In this document: piece by piece, positions 1-11,055 of the stretch | Layout of the letters: every line of letters begins with the position of its first letter | How positions within the stretch are numbered: the stretch's first letter is position 1 | Assembly (NCBI RefSeq): GCF_947179165.1 | Contig: NC_077237.1 | Location: 16,577,523-16,641,522, forward strand | Length of the DNA stretch: 64,000 nucleotides | Reading direction: 5' to 3' | Origin: Solanum dulcamara | Taxonomy: Eukaryota > Streptophyta > Magnoliopsida > Solanales > Solanaceae | Position numbers and translations under genes: made by a program | The notes under the pieces: generated by a model | What the model saw: the letters and a program-made list of their open reading frames with translations, nothing else | What the model was told of the DNA's origin: nothing | The model's database searches: none

Positions 1-410
1 ACTACCAATGCCCCATCCATGACTGTGGAAGCAGCATGACGAGCGACTAGAGCTTAAGCAACGATCACCGTGGGAATGGCTCCAAAGCTAACCAATCTAC
101 TCAAAAAAGTCAAGACCTACTAAGCTATACTGGGTCCAAAAGGGGAAGACCTGGAATCCCAGCCTGTACATCCTCTTATGGTTCAGCATCCTCTTCGACG
201 TTGATCTCCACATCCTTTTCTACCTTAGCCTGGGGTGTGAGAGTGGCCTCTTCTCTAGGTACATTCTTAGCTTGAGCTTCACCCCTAAAAGGTGCTACCT
301 TTCCCCGGCCTCTACTCGTTCCTCTTCCTCTACCCCTACCTCGACCACTTCCTCTTGCTGTGGGCTACTGTGCTGACTCAGTGATTAGTGCCACTGGCCT
401 GCCATTATTA
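1..410 (-). pseudogene. Ty3/gypsy gag N-terminal remnant
   Basis: Read on the minus strand, about 290-360 encodes a run of alternating Gly and Arg codons. It is followed by an acidic stretch (Glu/Asp/Val codons) at about 180-260. An Arg/Gly-rich head is common in plant gypsy gag proteins. The adjoining primer-site relic and LTR to the right fit a minus-strand element whose 5' end points right. No long frame survives and the rest of the element lies beyond the left edge. Assignment to gag is inference from composition and position. Confidence 0.45.
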
Positions 411-599
411 TATCATATGTTAACCATCTACGAAAATAAGAGTGAAAGAGATTAGATATCAATTTGGATCACCAAATACCAATTGGAATCAAGTTATAGC
501 ACAAAAGGAGAAGACAGAGATATTTTCCTAACAAAGAAAAGTACAGACGCTTCTGTACCATTCCACAAGACTCTAATAAACTCATTTTGGTACAACAAG

Positions 600-635
600 A
601 TCAACGAACCTAGATATCTTATACTAACTTTGTCA
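600..635 (-). other. decayed primer-binding site (tRNA-iMet type)
   Basis: On the minus strand this reads AGTATAAGATATCTAGG, a mutated form of the plant tRNA-Met primer site TGGTATCAGAGCTCTAGG. It sits just inside the end of an LTR whose + strand begins TGTCATGACCC. This is the order expected for a minus-strand retroelement. Confidence 0.5.
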
Positions 636-3071
636 TGACCCTGAACTACCGTGATCGACACCCACTCTAATTTTTCGGTGGGAGAACCATTACTACAACT
701 AAACTAAGAAATATTAACAACAGATAGACATTTAAAGATGTGGAAACAAGTTTAAATATCAGTTTAAAAGTTGAGTTACCATAAAATTGGTAAATTAACA
801 AAACAAAACATAAACATGTGGAATTTCAACCCCTAGAACCTGAAGGTCATTGTACCAAAACTCCACTAACCAACAAGTCTAAGGAAAAGGGGATGCAACC
901 CCAAAAACCCATAACATAATAGGTCTAAATAAAAGTCTAAGTCCAAAAAGGATGGACTAAGAACTAAGATGGATCCATGAAGCTTGAAAGAACTGGCTCA
1001 TCCTTAAATTCGACAAATCAGTGATTCTCCTAACTGAGGTCTGTCAGTAGCCACCTGAAGATGTCTTTTACTCGACAAATAAAGAACAAGTGCAGTATCA
1101 ATATACAATACAACGGTGTACTGGTAGGATCATGCGGCTATTCCAATAAGTGAAATATAAACAAGTAACCTCAACACAGTAAACACACATATATAGAACA
1201 TTTTACCACCTATCATCTCATAATCAGTACATTAACAATTTTAATTTTAATGTAATAGTCAAACAATGGCTCTCTCATTAAGCCCATACCTAAATTGTTC
1301 GCTTATTAGAATGTCATACCCAATCTAATAATATGTCGAAGCATGACACCCAGTTCAAATATATATTAGAGTGTGACACACGGTCCAATATTGTGTCAAA
1401 ACTTGACATCTAATACAAATTATGTGTTGGAACGTGATACCCAATCCAAATTATATGTCGAAATATGACACTCGATCAAGTTATGTGTCGCAATAGGACA
1501 CCCGATCAAATCAACCACAATCACAATCATAATGATAATGAATAGTCTCACATAGTTACACAAGCAAGTAACAAGTTCATTTCATGTAATTTATCGTAAT
1601 TAATCATAAATAGTCATTTTATTAGGTTCATTTTATCTTTACCTATTCACATACATACATGTATACAATGGAGCAGTTAACAAACATATATATTATAGAC
1701 AGGACAATAAACCAGCATCTACCTCAAAACCAAGTCTGAATGCTCTTACAAGACTTGAACCTTCCCTTTTCGGAGTCTCTCAACGTGTTCTTGGTCTCAA
1801 ACAAGTAATTAATGGAAAGGATCAATAATTATAGCCTAATTTACTTGGATTATAACAAAATACCAACCCTTGGCCAAACTAATGATCCTAATGCCCAACT
1901 AGGGATTTTTGAACCATTAATTTTAAGCCAACCCCCCCCCCCCCAAGGATTACTAGCGAAGATTCTAGGTTTTAAGATACAAATTACAGATTATGAGAGT
2001 AATTTAACTTACCTTTGGCGCGAGAATTCATGGAAAACTAATAAGAAACTGCCCTAGGTCGTCCCTTAGCTCTCAAGAACAGAGTTTACAGAAAAATAAC
2101 ATTTTTGAACTTTTCCTTTGTTTAAGTCGCGACTGTCCCACCACGGCGAGCCTTATCCTGCCATAACGGCCCTGCCCTCAAGATTTGTGTCCAAGCTCCT
2201 ATTTTCCAACAAGCCCTAAACCATGACGTTCTAAAGTCAACCCTTCACGTATATATCAATTACGGGAGTTCTACTTGCTCGAATTTGATTATGTAAAGAT
2301 GTAAAGGCTCCTTATCGTCTTGGCTATCACCTTAAAAGATCAAAATCAAAATTAAATCCCTTATCCATTACCGTATTACCCTAGATTTCACCTGACTCAG
2401 ATTTTGTCTAAGTCTGGCTTAGGCTCAAAATTTCCAAGTAACTACTTAGAAGTTTTCTGGCCCTAATTCCTTCCCCATTGGTTTATCCTAACAGCGGGAA
2501 CATGTCGTTATAGGCATGGGTTGACTTACTTTACCGACGGAACCAACTGAAACCACAAAACTTGAAATCACAAATGATTTGGCTTGACAAGGCTGTCATA
2601 CACAAGCTGGCCACAAGAGTAAATAACTTAAAATATTTTTTATAAACATAAGGTCGACAAGGCTAAAATCAGGAATGACAGCCAATAACAAGGTAGACAA
2701 GGCCACACTTGACTTACAAGATTCACAACATATGTCTACAAGCTTTTAAGATTGAAACTACCAAACAAAAAGTTTGGATAGGGTCCCGACCACCCATCAA
2801 CTATACTAATCAAAATAAGACTCCTGACACGGAAATCCCAAAAAGAATGGAGCATACCAATCATATGTTGAAGTTAACACGCAACAAGGACCTTTCTCTA
2901 CATGTAACATACAAGCATGAGTGTCGTACCTCTAGGAAACAGAGTGTTAATATGAAATGATGTACTGAGTATGTAAAGTGATAGAGTAACTGAGACAACA
3001 TAACCAAAATTGAAACTTATACCGAATGTAACCTGCACAAAATCAAAAGAATCATGTCATAACCTTACATG
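636..3071 (-). repeat. minus-strand gypsy LTR, 5' LTR of the gag remnant
   Basis: The left end, TGTCATGACCCTG, is the complement of the ...GGTCATGACA end seen in the other gypsy LTRs of this window. The right end is uncertain. I place it near 3,071, where the + strand reads ATGTCATAACCTTACA, giving an LTR of about 2.4 kb. It contains a homopolymer of C at about 1,930-1,944 and a short tandem array at 1,307-1,510. There is no credible gene: the ORFs at 1,812 and 2,709 resemble no protein I know. Confidence 0.5.
1307..1510. repeat. degenerate tandem array, unit about 35-38 bp
   Basis: About six imperfect head-to-tail copies share the core ATGTGTCGAAATATGACAC followed by CCGATC and an A/T-rich spacer. 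The copies differ mainly by transitions. The array lies within the LTR at 636-3,071 and is probably part of its regulatory half. Confidence 0.7.
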
Positions 3072-3659
3072 AGTGAGAGCATGTTTGTTCTTAATATTTC
3101 ACTAATCAATCAATAAATTAAGCGATAAAATAATAATGACTGTTAATTAAAGTGAGAACGGAAGAAGGAAAGTGGTTTTAAATGAGGGTTTTGAATTTGT
3201 TTTCTCGGGCAAAAAGATTTTAAATAAATTTGTATCATACCTCGCCCCTTCTCACGATTAAATAATGGGACTATTAGGTCGAAAATAATCAGGTGTCATG
3301 TGAAAATTAGCAATGAAAACCTTGAAAGACCATGAATAAGAAGACAAGTGAGAAATATACCAAAAGAGATAATATTTTAACATGGTTCGGTCAATCAACC
3401 TACACCTACAAGAGGAGATGAGAAATCCACTATAAATATGAGAGTATAAAATATAGAGAGAAATAACCTCACACAATTCACTCAGAATACAAAGAGGTTC
3501 ATACAAGTGTTAACATACCACTTGTGTCTCACCATTTCTCCCCCTATACAAAACTCTCAAAGCCCCTAGGATAACATTTTGAATGCTACTATGAAAAAAG
3601 GAATGAGCCTCCATAGTCATAAACATTTTCCTACCAGAAAAAGGACTATCCAAATATGG
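3072..3659. repeat. unclassified dispersed-repeat remnant
   Basis: AT-rich sequence with two short open frames on the minus strand (3,258-3,506 and 3,510-3,707) that match no family I recognise. The stretch around 3,380-3,520, with AACATGGTTCGGTCAATCAA, a TATAAATATGAGAG box and a purine-rich tract, resembles the LTR of some Solanaceae copia-like elements. That is a weak resemblance only. Confidence 0.3.
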
Positions 3660-6498
3660 TGTCATTACCCGATTTCTCGAGCCGTGATAGCACCTACTAT
3701 AACCCACTAGTAGTTAGCCAATCCGTCACCCGAAACATCTAGTAACGGGTATATAGGCAGAGACTAAATAACAGAAAGGAAGAAATACAGAAATAATACA
3801 AGGCAAGACAAATATATATACATAAGCAAAATAAATCTCTCGCGGAACCTGGAAGTCACTAGTACAAAGCCACTAATAGAGTAAAAGTCCCAAAAATGGA
3901 CCAAAAATATATACAACGACAAGGAACTCTCTCAAATACAAAAGACAAGTCACAAAATAACATAAGGAGACGACAATGATCCAGAACATTGTGTGCTCAC
4001 CCTCGCCTCCGAATACTGGCTACTACTGGCTCAAACGATGACAGTGATAACTGGTGATCGATCCTGCATCATAAAAATAGATGCACAGTGTAGTTTAAAT
4101 ACCAATAAAAAGGTACCCAATATGCATCATAGGCCGACTGAGTAAGAAAAATAAATGCAATAGAAAATGCTAGAATAAAAACACAAAAAAATGTCAAGAA
4201 CAAGAATAGTAAAGGTATGCACACAGGATAGAAGAGTAACCAGAACCTAAGAACTAAACCCAACTAAGCCCCCATAAGCCAAGGAGGCACACCTATGCGC
4301 AAGTTAAGGTAAAAATCTAGACAAACCCCCATAAGCCCGATAAGTATACAAAAATGCTAAAATAAGAATAAAAGAACTGGTGGAACCAAGATATTTAAGA
4401 AGTGCCAATAATTTTGAGCTGTGAATGGGATGAAGCACAGAGCCCGAACCTCAAACAACGGATGAGTCTCCCTGTTGTAAAATGTCAAAAAATTGGACCC
4501 TGTAAGGGTTAACGCATAGCTTGGACCTCGAACTGCAGATGTCGCCTTCCCTAAGTGTAGTAATGATATCAAAGGGCTCGGACTCTGAATGTTGACTCCG
4601 TGTAGGATGATGTATCGCCAAATTAGGAAGTGCAGAGCTTGGACCTCAAATCGCGGATGAATCCTCCCGATAATATCATACCAAGAATATCCAATTTGAA
4701 GTGAGTCGGTCGAAAGTTTTTTATACCAACCATTATCATGCAAGTCTCTATGGATCATCGTCTGCTCCTTCAGAATATGCCCAACATAGCCAAGGGTGCG
4801 TTGTAACTTATCAATTTCTCCAAATAGGCCCAAAAAACATAGACAGAAATGCCAAAGTAGGGAAGTACGGGAATTATGGATAATAAGGCTTTGAGCTAAG
4901 TTACTGCCTAGCTAAGGCCCATCCCTATCAAACCCAAGTCTGCTACATCAGTCTACAAGGAGCTAAGTCGTCCGATACGAACCTGGAAAAGAGGAAACAA
5001 GTCCTATTGGCATTGGAATATTGCAAGTCTATGGCAAACACTAGCCTAAGTCTAGACTAAGTCCAAACATGCTTTAATATGATATACAGGTCAATACAAG
5101 TAACTGAAGAGGCAAGAAAACTCAAATTACAGAAATTCACATACCGGCCTAACTCAAAAATAGTCCAAAATATGAATTCTATCAAACATAACCTACTAAA
5201 TCAGTTCCCTGCCCCCATATTCATGTAAATACACATATATTCACATATTCGAACTCAATCTAAAAGAAGAAAAGTCGTAACCTACCTGTAGGTCGATCAC
5301 GCGTACTCTAAGTAACAATGTCAGATTTTTTTCCTTTCGTACAACCTCTGACCGCTTCCACACTATCAAAAATAGAATCGCAACGTCATTACGGTCGTTT
5401 TGACATTAAATTTATAAGAAACGGAGATGGATCAATTTTGGAGTCCAAAATGAGAATGTGGGTCCCACATCGAAAATTTTGAAATTGACTTCGTAAAGTA
5501 GTCCTAAATAGTTCTCCAAACTTATATACCAAAATGAAATACAATTCGGTGCTCAAAAATTAGCCATGCAATAAAAATCCAATTTAAGCTAAGAAAATAC
5601 ATTAGGGACTACAACTAAATCACGATTATACCTTAAACGGAGCCTCTTCAACAATTTCCAACCATACCACTGTGTTCTCCCGAAAAATCCCCACAATTTA
5701 ATCTTTTGGATTAGTCAATTTGGAGCTCTATATCTCATGATATTCAAGTTTAAAAATTAGAAAAAAATATTTGAAAATGCCTTTTCTTATAGGCAAGGCT
5801 GCACCCTATTCACTGCACCAGCAGATCTTTTCCCATTTTCAAAGTCTCCAACGAGGTGTTCAATATTCGTTCGGAACCCCATGAACGTAAACGGACTATT
5901 TACCCCACTAAATTCGACGTTTCGGACTCAATGGTGCAGTTAAAATTTCCATATGAGGTCGTTTCTATAAAATTAAAAAAAGGTGGGTCTCACTCCCATA
6001 GGTCATTTTTAATTGTCCCACCAAGAGGCTCAGAATGAGTCCGGAAGTCTCGAGAATCAAACGAAAGGTCGTTCTAAATCAAACTCAATGTTTCGAAGCT
6101 AACTAAGCTGACAGAATTTTTATTCGGGCATAATTTTCAGAAATGTTGATCAAAGTCAACTATAGGCCAAATTTCTAAAGTTAAACGCTAAATGGTTCAA
6201 ACTTGCACTGATGCCTCGAAACTCGAGCCAACCATGCTTCCAGCCTAAAATGGTTATTCTAGAGCTGATAGAACTGTCAGAATTTCGTTCTGAGGCTATT
6301 TACCCGCATTTTTGATCGAAGTCAACTTTTCAAGTTATAAAGGCCTCCAAACACGAAAAGCTGCACAAAATCCAAACGAACGACCATGCGGTCGAACTAT
6401 CAGTGCCAGCAAGACATCAATGACCTGGGTCACTATAGGGAAGCTCTAACCGATGAAAAAGGGGAATTAATACAGAAATGACCTGGAAGGTCATCACA
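3660..6498 (-). repeat. probable solo LTR, P1-related gypsy family
   Basis: The left end TGTCATTACCCGATTTC, followed by GATAGCACCTACTATA and CCCACTAGTAGTTAG, is the complement of the right end of the P1 LTR at 37,800-37,888. The right end GGAAGGTCATCACA complements the P1 LTR start TGTAATGACCCTCC. Length is 2,839 bp. The flanks are TATGG on the left and TCTGG on the right, a 4/5 match consistent with an aged 5-bp target duplication. No internal region follows on either side, hence solo LTR. The longest open frame of the window (4,357-4,833, minus) lies inside and looks like chance. Confidence 0.6.
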
Positions 6499-8597
6499 TC
6501 TGGAATTTGTGTAATCCTTATAGGAAAAAAAAAATCCAACTATACTAGGAAAGTCAGAGTAAACACTCAACATGGACTTTACTCGATCTAGGTATGAAAC
6601 AAAATGATTAACTGCTTTAAATCATTCTGACCAAATTAGTATTATCACATTAAAATGTGATCAAATCAACATGTTATTCGATTAAAATCAATGTCTATCA
6701 GAATCTTAAGCTAAAGCTCCATTAATAATTCACCCTGAACAGAGATGCAGAGCTAGTCACAAAACAAATATAAATATGACATGAGCCACATTAAAATATT
6801 ACACATTCTAACTATCAATTTAAATTTAAATAAATAAAAGAACATTTTTCTCTCATGCTAACATACACTGCTTAGACCAAACCAACAAAATAAGAGATCT
6901 TTACTCAATGTATTAAATTTTTTTTTAATACAGTGAACATCAACAATGATTAAAATGATCTAACAAGTATTATACTTTCAAAACACAAGTAAACATAATA
7001 CTATTTAGCATATGAACTTGAGAAAATCAACATAATCATTTACAACAAAATTTTCATCCAAACTTCAATTAAATGCACAATGTTGAGCATGGAACTTCAT
7101 GTATCAATCAAGAGCAAATGTAAAGACTGGACCTTACGTTATAACACCTCTGAAATTCGTCGATCAAAATATAACTTGATCAGAACCTCGAGTATAAGAA
7201 CTCAAGCTCTTATCGAAAAGGGTGAATGAGGATGACTCTCACGGTGAAAGCATGGATGGAGATGACTGACAATTTCTATGGTGGGACAAAGAGGGCAATG
7301 TGGTGATGGAGATGGACTCAGGAAAAGGGTATGTAAGGTCTCTCCAGAGAAAATATGATATTGCCTCAGTCATGTCTAGGTATATAGAAGAAAGAAGAAC
7401 AATAAACATTAGGGGAGGGAGTAAAATAGGAAAATATTTGTTTCTTTTTTAAGGTAAAATAATGATGAGATGAATTATTTTTGGAGAAAAATAATATTCT
7501 TTCACGTAAACAACTTTTATTTTTTTTTATTTTATAAGAGTATTTTATGGGATATTAAGAGGGAGTACTAAAAGAAAGGTAATGACTAAGGAAAGAATTG
7601 AAAAAGAATTTTGTAGAGATATTTATACGGATTTTTTTGTAGGATCGAAAAGAAAAAAAATAAAAATGTTAAATGACTAAGGAAAGAATTGAAAGAATCA
7701 ACTTTGGAGAGAGGGATATTTGTGTGAATTTTTGTAGGATTATGTTGGCTTGTAAAGAAAAAAAGATAACAAGGTTAAATGATTAAGGAAAAAATTGAAA
7801 AATAGACGCTGAGATCTCCAAATAATGCAAATATAATGACTGGATTCTCATGTGTTTTAATTGGCAATGAGATGAATTTTCAATTAATTCTATAATAATT
7901 ATCTAAATAAACAGACACAAAATGATTAAATAAAACATGTAAATATTGAGTCAAATTATAAAATAAGTATACATTATGAAATGCTTGAGCATGAAAGTAC
8001 TAGATCAATATTTAATGAATTTTTTAAAAATAATTATTTATAAATAATAAGATTGAATAAATGCAAAGAGAGTAATAAAATGCCTTCACAAGTGATGAAT
8101 GATATAATGATAATTTATGCAATCTAATGATATTAGAATGAAACATATACATATAACATATTTTTTTAACATGAAACTTGATAAAAACAACTTTTATCCC
8201 CCCAAAAAAGAAGAAGATAAAAACAACTAAAAATAATAGTTTGGCCCAAAAATATAAATAAAAGCTTCAAGAGTAAATTTAAAGAAAGGAGGGACAGAAG
8301 GTGTCAACATGTACCATTATATAAATAGTGACAACACATAATATACATGTGACATACAAATGATACATATTATGTATGTTTGACATATGTTACTGCAAGT
8401 TTTATGTATCACTATACATATACTTAATTATGTACACATTACATAATTGTATGTCTGTGTGTATCATGTTTATGTATTGTGTATCTTGTGTGTGTAAATA
8501 TATGTCACACATATTTCAAGTATATAGGATAGTCAGATTGTATGTAGCATGTAGTTAGGATATGTATGTATGTACGCATGTATGACAATTAGGGTAA
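6499..8597. other. AT-rich intergenic sequence, no gene seen
   Basis: Very AT-rich on both strands with frequent stops. It contains degenerate direct repeats at 7,571-7,800 and TGTATG/ACATAT-rich sequence at 8,340-8,590. No coding homology or element termini were recognised. Confidence 0.6.
7571..7800. repeat. three degenerate direct repeats, about 95 bp
   Basis: The word ATGACTAAGGAAAGAATTGAA occurs near 7,583 and 7,671 and, with changes, near 7,778. Each copy is followed by a GATATTT...TTTTGTAGGAT stretch and an A-rich tract. Confidence 0.6.
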
Positions 8598-8606
8598 TAA
8601 CAAGAA

Positions 8607-9693
8607 GGCTTAAGTCATATGCGGTCCCTTAAAATTGTCCGCATATTTCACTTAAACATCTTAACTTAGCCTTGTACCTATTAAACACTTTAATCTTAAC
8701 AAATTTATACTTATTAGACACAAAATGATAATTAAGAAAAAGAGAAACATGCGTGCATCTCAAACGCACATACATGAAAAATGGACCAATGACATGATGA
8801 CACATGGCTATTAAATTATGTTTTAAAAAACTCTATTTAAATAATCCAAAAAGAGTTTTAAGAAAACAAAAACTTATCTTTGAATTAACCCACCCCCACC
8901 CCATCCTTTTCTTCTCCATCTGACTTTCGTTTCCACTCCACTCTGCTGTGCCTTCTCCGTCGAACGATCAAACCCACCCTTCTTCTTCTTCTCCGTTGAC
9001 ATTGTTTCCCTTTCCACTGGGTCGCTATGCCTTTATTGTCACCATCGATCTCCATCGAGTCTATCTTTTTCACCGGCGCCTACAATACACCATTGTTGTC
9101 CACCTAAGCTAACCCCTCATTCACCTTCCATTCTAATAGCATTAAAATCTTTCATCCATTTTGTTCATTTTCTTTCTACTAGTAATCATTTATCACAATT
9201 ATAAAAAAATAATAAACTTTTGTCAAAAAATATAATCAATTCATATTATTTTCATCGGAAACAATGGAGCTTCACCGGAATATTTGAGACTTTAATTAGA
9301 TCTACATAAAAAAAAAAGAAGAAGAATTGGAGAGGGTGAGAAAAAGAGGTGGAGGGGATGATGGAATAGTTTTGCAGCGAGGAATATTGGAATGGGGAAG
9401 AAGACGTTCTTCCTTCTTTTTCTTTAATTAATTAATTATTATTATTATTATTATTATTATTAATATTATTTATTAATTTAGGTGTATAATTTAAACAAAA
9501 TAAGAAATAATATTATTTTTAATTGCTTCACGTGTTTAAGGAGTGTGAAATACACTTTTTTTGCCACATCAGCATTTTGTATCTAATAAGAATCACTTTT
9601 GAATATATAAGGTATTCAATAGGTACAAAACTAGGTTAAGATGTCTAAGTGAAATGTGCGGACAACTTTAAGGGGCCGCATATGACTTAAGCC
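8607..9693. mobile_element. non-autonomous Mutator-like element (MULE)
   Basis: The left terminus GGCTTAAGTCATATGCGG and its complement at the right end form inverted repeats of about 85 bp with few mismatches (8,607-8,690 and 9,610-9,693). The flanks are TAACAAGAA (8,598-8,606) and TAGCAAGAA (9,694-9,702), a 9-bp target duplication matching at 8 of 9 positions. Long TIRs with 9-bp duplications are the hallmark of Mutator-like elements. There is no transposase. The interior at 8,885-9,115 is unusually CT-rich and GC-rich for the region and could be captured DNA. Confidence 0.85.
9422..9475. repeat. (ATT)n microsatellite
   Basis: A run of TTA/ATT triplets inside the MULE, flanked by TTAATTAATTAATT. 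Confidence 0.85.
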
Positions 9694-9702
9694 TAGCAAG
9701 AA

Positions 9703-9949
9703 TATACTCTGTATAATTTCATAAGTGAATTTTGGAAAGAATAATGTACATACCTTATACCTATCTTGTGGGGATAGAGATGTTGTTTCCAATATATTTA
9801 GCTTAACATTGCAAACATGAGGAGGTCGCTCTCTAAAATATTTTATTCAATTTATTTTCAAAATAATAATTACAACTATCTATTTTCACTTTTATTTGTC
9901 CGCTATTTCAAGAATAGATTTTCACTTTTTTAATTTTTTTTTTACAATT
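9703..9949. other. AT-rich spacer, nothing recognised
   Basis: Follows the MULE target duplication. No open frame or repeat terminus is visible. Confidence 0.5.
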
Positions 9950-10555
9950 TTCTACAATACCACATACTCTCCTCCCCACCCTCAACCCTCCCCAAAATAA
10001 TTTTTTTTTAAGTTTTACATTTTTTTCAGGAAGTGGGTATAGAGAATCAAAAATAAAAATTTTTTATTAATTTTTTTGGAGGGGTGGGGGGTATCGGCCA
10101 TGGAAGAAAGGGGCCGTGGGGTAAAAAATAAAAATAAAAATTCAATATATTTCATATTTAATTTACCTTTTATAAAAAAATTATAAAAATTTAAAATTTG
10201 AGTGGTTAAAAATTTAAAATTTTGGAGGGGATGACGGGGTGTGTGTGTGGAGGGGGGGAGGTCATGGTGTAAAAATCCAAAAAAACAACTTTTAAAACTT
10301 TTTTAATTTTTTTTTTTTGGGTGATGGGGTGGGTATATGGTCTTGTAGAAAATTAAGAAAAAAAAATTAAAAACTTAAAAAGAAATTGGCCGGTGGGGAC
10401 GGGGTGTTGTTGGGGGAATGTGGTGATGTAGAAAAATTTTAAAAATAATAATTAATAATTAAAAAAAATGGATGTGGTTGTAGAGAGAGAAAGTATGTGG
10501 TGGCACAGGAAATTTAGAAAAAAAATTTAAAATTATAAAAAATGGGTCAAAAATA
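9950..10555. repeat. degenerate G-rich/A-rich minisatellite upstream of the acyltransferase gene
   Basis: At least five blocks alternate a G-run island, such as GGAGGGGTGGGGGGTAT, with A/T-rich tracts of the type AAAATTTAAAATT. Spacing is roughly 80-120 bp. All G-runs lie on the + strand. The array ends about 500 bp before the chosen start codon. Confidence 0.6.
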
Positions 10556-10787
10556 TCCCTAAACTAAAGAGGCTGACGTGACTGTTTATGTGAATATTTT
10601 TTTTCATGTGGCACTGCCACATTAACTTTAACGATCAACCCTTAAGTGAAAGGATAATTATAATTTTTTTTGATAACAACAAAGATATAATTAATTCCAA
10701 AAATAATTAAAAAATATATTTAAGCTATTTCAAATAGTTCGAGCCAATTTTCACGAGTGCACTTGTTCTTTTAGTAAAGTAAAATAG
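10556..10787. other. promoter-proximal region, possible MITE relic
   Basis: The sequence GGGTCAAAAATATCCCTAAA and a later ATCAACCCTTAAGTG stretch resemble ends of small plant MITEs, but no matching inverted partner was found. No clear TATA box can be assigned. Confidence 0.3.
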
Positions 10788-11055
10788 CTCTCTCTTTTTT
10801 TTTCTCCCTTCTCGAATTGCTTTTTAATTTGATTTCTGAAAAAGAATTGTTTTTCCTTTTTTTTGTTTTTGTTAAAAGTAGTTTATCTCGAGCCAAATAC
10901 TCATCAGATTCATCCGAGTGTCCTTCATAATTTCAACGCCATTTGGTCATTTGATATGAATTTTGTGGCGAGTTAACTGTTTGTCAAAATGTCTGAATGA
11001 ATTTTCTACTTTATCAACAAACAAGTTCATCTCCATTGTTGAGTGTGAAGTCGTC
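10788..11055 (+). promoter_or_regulatory. likely 5' leader of the GUP1-like gene with two short uORFs
   Basis: A CT-rich tract at 10,788-10,820 is typical of plant transcription-start surroundings. Two ATGs precede the main start: 10,956 (six codons, then TAA) and 10,989 (ATG TCT GAA TGA). Neither is in frame with the main ATG. The main frame is open upstream to 10,963 but has no ATG there. The leader position is inferred. Confidence 0.4.

Noticed and set aside
4357..4833. 158-codon open frame on the minus strand, the longest in the window
   Set aside because: Lies entirely inside a gypsy-type LTR, resembles no known protein and has no supporting signals. Taken as a chance frame.
8885..9073. 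Lys/Arg-rich 62-codon frame inside the MULE
   Set aside because: Low-complexity codons from a CT-rich tract on the other strand. No transposase or known domain.
10963..11055. Upstream extension of the acyltransferase start to 10,963
   Set aside because: The frame is open but begins with TTG and has no ATG before 11,056. The extra residues are not hydrophobic or family-like.
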